From positions 1 through 45,091 of the forward strand of contig JAILPE010000003.1 of assembly GCA_024699645.1 (NCBI GenBank): 45,091 nt of DNA, written 5' to 3'. A model generated the notes under the pieces. The model worked only from the letters and a program-made list of their open reading frames with translations, was not told where the DNA came from and searched no databases. This DNA comes from Lachnospiraceae bacterium. GTDB lineage: Bacteria > Bacillota > Clostridia > Lachnospirales > Lachnospiraceae. A program made the translations under genes and the position numbers. Positions 43,303 through 45,091 of this stretch are shown piece after piece; the first letter of the stretch is position 1, and each line of letters starts with the position of its first letter.

Positions 43303-44691
43303 ATGGAAAAGACGATGGATAAGATCGTAACGCTCGCCAAGGCCAGAGGTTTCGTATACCCCGGTTCGGAGATTTATGGCGGGCTTGCCAATACCTGGGA
43401 CTACGGCAACTTAGGTGTTGAGCTTAAGAACAACGTAAAGCGCGCTTGGTGGAAGAAATTCATCCAGGAATCACCTTACAACGTTGGTGTTGATTGCGCT
43501 ATTCTCATGAATCCCCAGACTTGGGTGGCATCGGGTCACCTCGGCGGATTTTCGGATCCCCTTATGGATTGCCGTGCGTGCAAGGAACGTTTTAGAGCAG
43601 ACAAGCTGATCGAAGATTACGCTGCCGAAAACGGCATCGAGCTTGAGGGCTCTATCGACGGTTGGACAAAAGAGCAGATGGAGAACTTCATCAAGGAGCA
43701 CAACGTACCTTGCCCTTCATGCGGAAAGCATGATTTCACAGACATCAGACAGTTCAATCTTATGTTCAAGACCTTCCAGGGCGTAACCGAAGATGCAAAG
43801 AGCACCGTTTACCTACGTCCCGAGACGGCACAGGGCATATTCGTTAATTTCAAAAATGTTCAGAGAACTTCCCGTAAGAAGATGCCTTTCGGTATCGGTC
43901 AGATCGGAAAGTCCTTCCGTAACGAGATCACACCCGGTAACTTTACGTTCAGAACACGTGAGTTCGAGCAGATGGAGCTCGAGTTCTTCTGCAAGCCCGG
44001 CACAGACCTTGACTGGTTTGAGTATTGGCGTGCATTCTGCCGCGACTGGCTTATCAGCCTCGGTATCAAAGAAAACGAAATGAGACTTCGTGACCACAGT
44101 CCCGAAGAGCTATGTTTCTATTCGAAGGGCACAACAGATATCGAGTTCTTATTCCCCTTCGGTTGGGGCGAGCTATGGGGCATAGCCGACAGAACCGATT
44201 ACGATTTAACTCAGCACCAGACGGTATCCGGTGAAGATATGACCTACTTCGATGATGAGACAAACGAGAGATACATTCCTTACGTTGTTGAGCCTTCGCT
44301 CGGTGCAGACAGAGTAGTGCTTGCATTCCTATGTGCCGCATATGACGAGGAAGAGCTTGAAGGCGGAGACATGAGAACGGTACTTCGTTTCCATCCCGCA
44401 CTTGCACCCGTTAAGGTTGGTATTCTTCCCCTTTCAAAGAAACTTGCCGATGGCGCAACAGCTATCTATACGGAACTTTCCAAGTATTACAATTGTGAGT
44501 TCGACGAAAGAGGAAACATCGGTAAGCGTTACCGCAGACAGGACGAGATCGGTACACCTTACTGCATTACATATGATTTTGATTCGGAGACGGACGGATG
44601 CGTCACAGTTCGTGAACGTGACAGCATGGCTCAGGTTCGCCTGCCTATCGGAGAACTCAAGGCTTATCTCGATGAGAAGCTTGCGTTCTGA
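43303..44691 (+). CDS. glyS: Glycyl-tRNA synthetase, dimeric class II type
   Basis: 462 residues. Class II motifs: [12 protein letters not shown] near the start, RPETAQGIF (motif 2 region), and the C-terminal [10 protein letters not shown] (motif 3 type). This is the alpha2 type found in many Firmicutes, not GlyQS. The start ATG 43303 has AGGAAAAAG upstream; 43315 is an alternative in-frame ATG. A zinc-type cluster CRAC...CPSCG is visible. Confidence 0.96.
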   Translation: MEKTMDKIVTLAKARGFVYPGSEIYGGLANTWDYGNLGVELKNNVKRAWWKKFIQESPYNVGVDCAILMNPQTWVASGHLGGFSDPLMDCRACKERFRADKLIEDYAAENGIELEGSIDGWTKEQMENFIKEHNVPCPSCGKHDFTDIRQFNLMFKTFQGVTEDAKSTVYLRPETAQGIFVNFKNVQRTSRKKMPFGIGQIGKSFRNEITPGNFTFRTREFEQMELEFFCKPGTDLDWFEYWRAFCRDWLISLGIKENEMRLRDHSPEELCFYSKGTTDIEFLFPFGWGELWGIADRTDYDLTQHQTVSGEDMTYFDDETNERYIPYVVEPSLGADRVVLAFLCAAYDEEELEGGDMRTVLRFHPALAPVKVGILPLSKKLADGATAIYTELSKYYNCEFDERGNIGKRYRRQDEIGTPYCITYDFDSETDGCVTVRERDSMAQVRLPIGELKAYLDEKLAF

Positions 44692-44728
44692 GATGTATTT
44701 TATTTGTGAATTTTTTACTTGTTTTTTG

Positions 44729-44757
44729 TTTTCATGTTATGCCTGATGTGATATAAT
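44729..44757 (+). promoter_or_regulatory. Promoter of ppdK
   Basis: TTTTCA (44729-44734), 17 bp, TATAAT (44752-44757), with TGA as an extended -10. The leader is about 55 nt to a strong AGGAGGAG ribosome site. Confidence 0.75.
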
Positions 44758-44818
44758 GAAAAAGCTATTGGGTGTAGCAGAAAACAGTACTATATAGTTT
44801 ATTTAGGAGGAGAAATTA

Positions 44819-45091
44819 ATGACAAAATGGGTCTATCTTTTCACAGAAGGAAATGCGAGTATGAGAAATCTCCTTGGAGGTAAAGGAGCAAACCTTGCAG
44901 AAATGACCAATATCGGACTTCCTGTTCCTCAGGGATTCACAATTACTACGGAAGCATGTACTCAGTACTATGAAGACGGACGCCAGATCAATGACGAGAT
45001 CATGGGCCAGATCATGGAATATGTTAAGAAAATAGAAGATATAAACGGAAAGAAGTTCGGAGACCTTAAGAATCCGCTTCTTGTATCTGTT
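44819..45091 (+). CDS. ppdK: Pyruvate phosphate dikinase, N-terminal part (3' truncated by window)
   Basis: The first 91 residues. [21 protein letters not shown] and [15 protein letters not shown] are the conserved N-terminal nucleotide-binding segment (quoted in parts: [25 protein letters not shown]). PPDK interconverts pyruvate, ATP and phosphate with PEP, AMP and PPi in anaerobes. Ribosome site AGGAGGAG at 44805-44812. The gene continues past the window. Confidence 0.93.
   Translation, partial: MTKWVYLFTEGNASMRNLLGGKGANLAEMTNIGLPVPQGFTITTEACTQYYEDGRQINDEIMGQIMEYVKKIEDINGKKFGDLKNPLLVSV

Overview
The window looks like chromosome of an anaerobic, low-to-mid GC Firmicute of class Clostridia, most likely family Lachnospiraceae (rumen or gut Butyrivibrio-like). 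The reasons are an [FeFe] hydrogenase at the left edge, pyruvate phosphate dikinase at the right edge, the hprK-glcK-murB-whiA-HPr-dnaE-pfkA gene order, dimeric GlyRS, an ECF-type RibU, M16C peptidase, and strong AGGAGG ribosome binding sites. I saw no transposase, prophage, CRISPR array or rRNA. This is core chromosome with some lineage-specific surface and signalling genes.

Layout, left to right. 1-505: end of a hydrogenase, then a terminator and a promoter. 710-2434: a PilZ (cyclic-di-GMP) protein coupled to an unrecognised protein with a Rossmann-like motif. 2450-7216: lspA, hprK, glcK, murB, whiA and an HPr paralogue that lacks the catalytic histidine (Crh-like). 7579-9258: an anchored polysaccharide deacetylase-like protein. 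9391-14960: dnaE and a double-length phosphofructokinase whose C-terminal half has decayed in a pattern complementary to the N-terminal half. 15045-21890: ribU, a YcxB-like protein, tsaE-tsaB-rimI, rnz, a small membrane protein, tsaD and ispD (tRNA t6A modification and isoprenoid genes). 22030-26143: a CotH-kinase lipoprotein with a lamin-tail domain, an Lgt-like protein and a convergent membrane protein. 26359-26639: two tRNA-Ser genes. 26977-31414: folA and an orphan phosphorelay set (Hpt, triple-receiver, REC-Hpt) with proB embedded. 31726-34318: S-adenosylhomocysteinase and an SH3-amidase. 34431-37750 (minus strand): small PilZ protein, zinc-ribbon/proline-repeat membrane protein, azlCD and a cold-shock protein. 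38063-43148: M16C peptidase, era, recO. 43303-45091: glyS and the start of ppdK.

Three themes run through the window. (1) Catabolite control: HprK, glucokinase, the Crh-like HPr and the PFK sit together, which suggests coordinated glycolytic control. (2) Phosphorelay and c-di-GMP signalling parts occur without a histidine kinase or a diguanylate cyclase in the window. (3) Short DNA tandem duplications (33-48 bp units) recur both between codirectional genes, often starting in the last codons of the upstream gene, and inside protein linkers (RecO, deacetylase, CotH, zinc-ribbon protein).

The strongest candidate novelty is the fused tandem PFK at 12924-14960. Its first half keeps the catalytic face but lost the arginine that a neighbouring subunit normally donates. 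The second half kept the donated arginines but lost the catalytic face. This is the architecture of eukaryotic PFK, apparently seen here in a bacterium. All homology calls are from motif recognition by eye; no database search was run.
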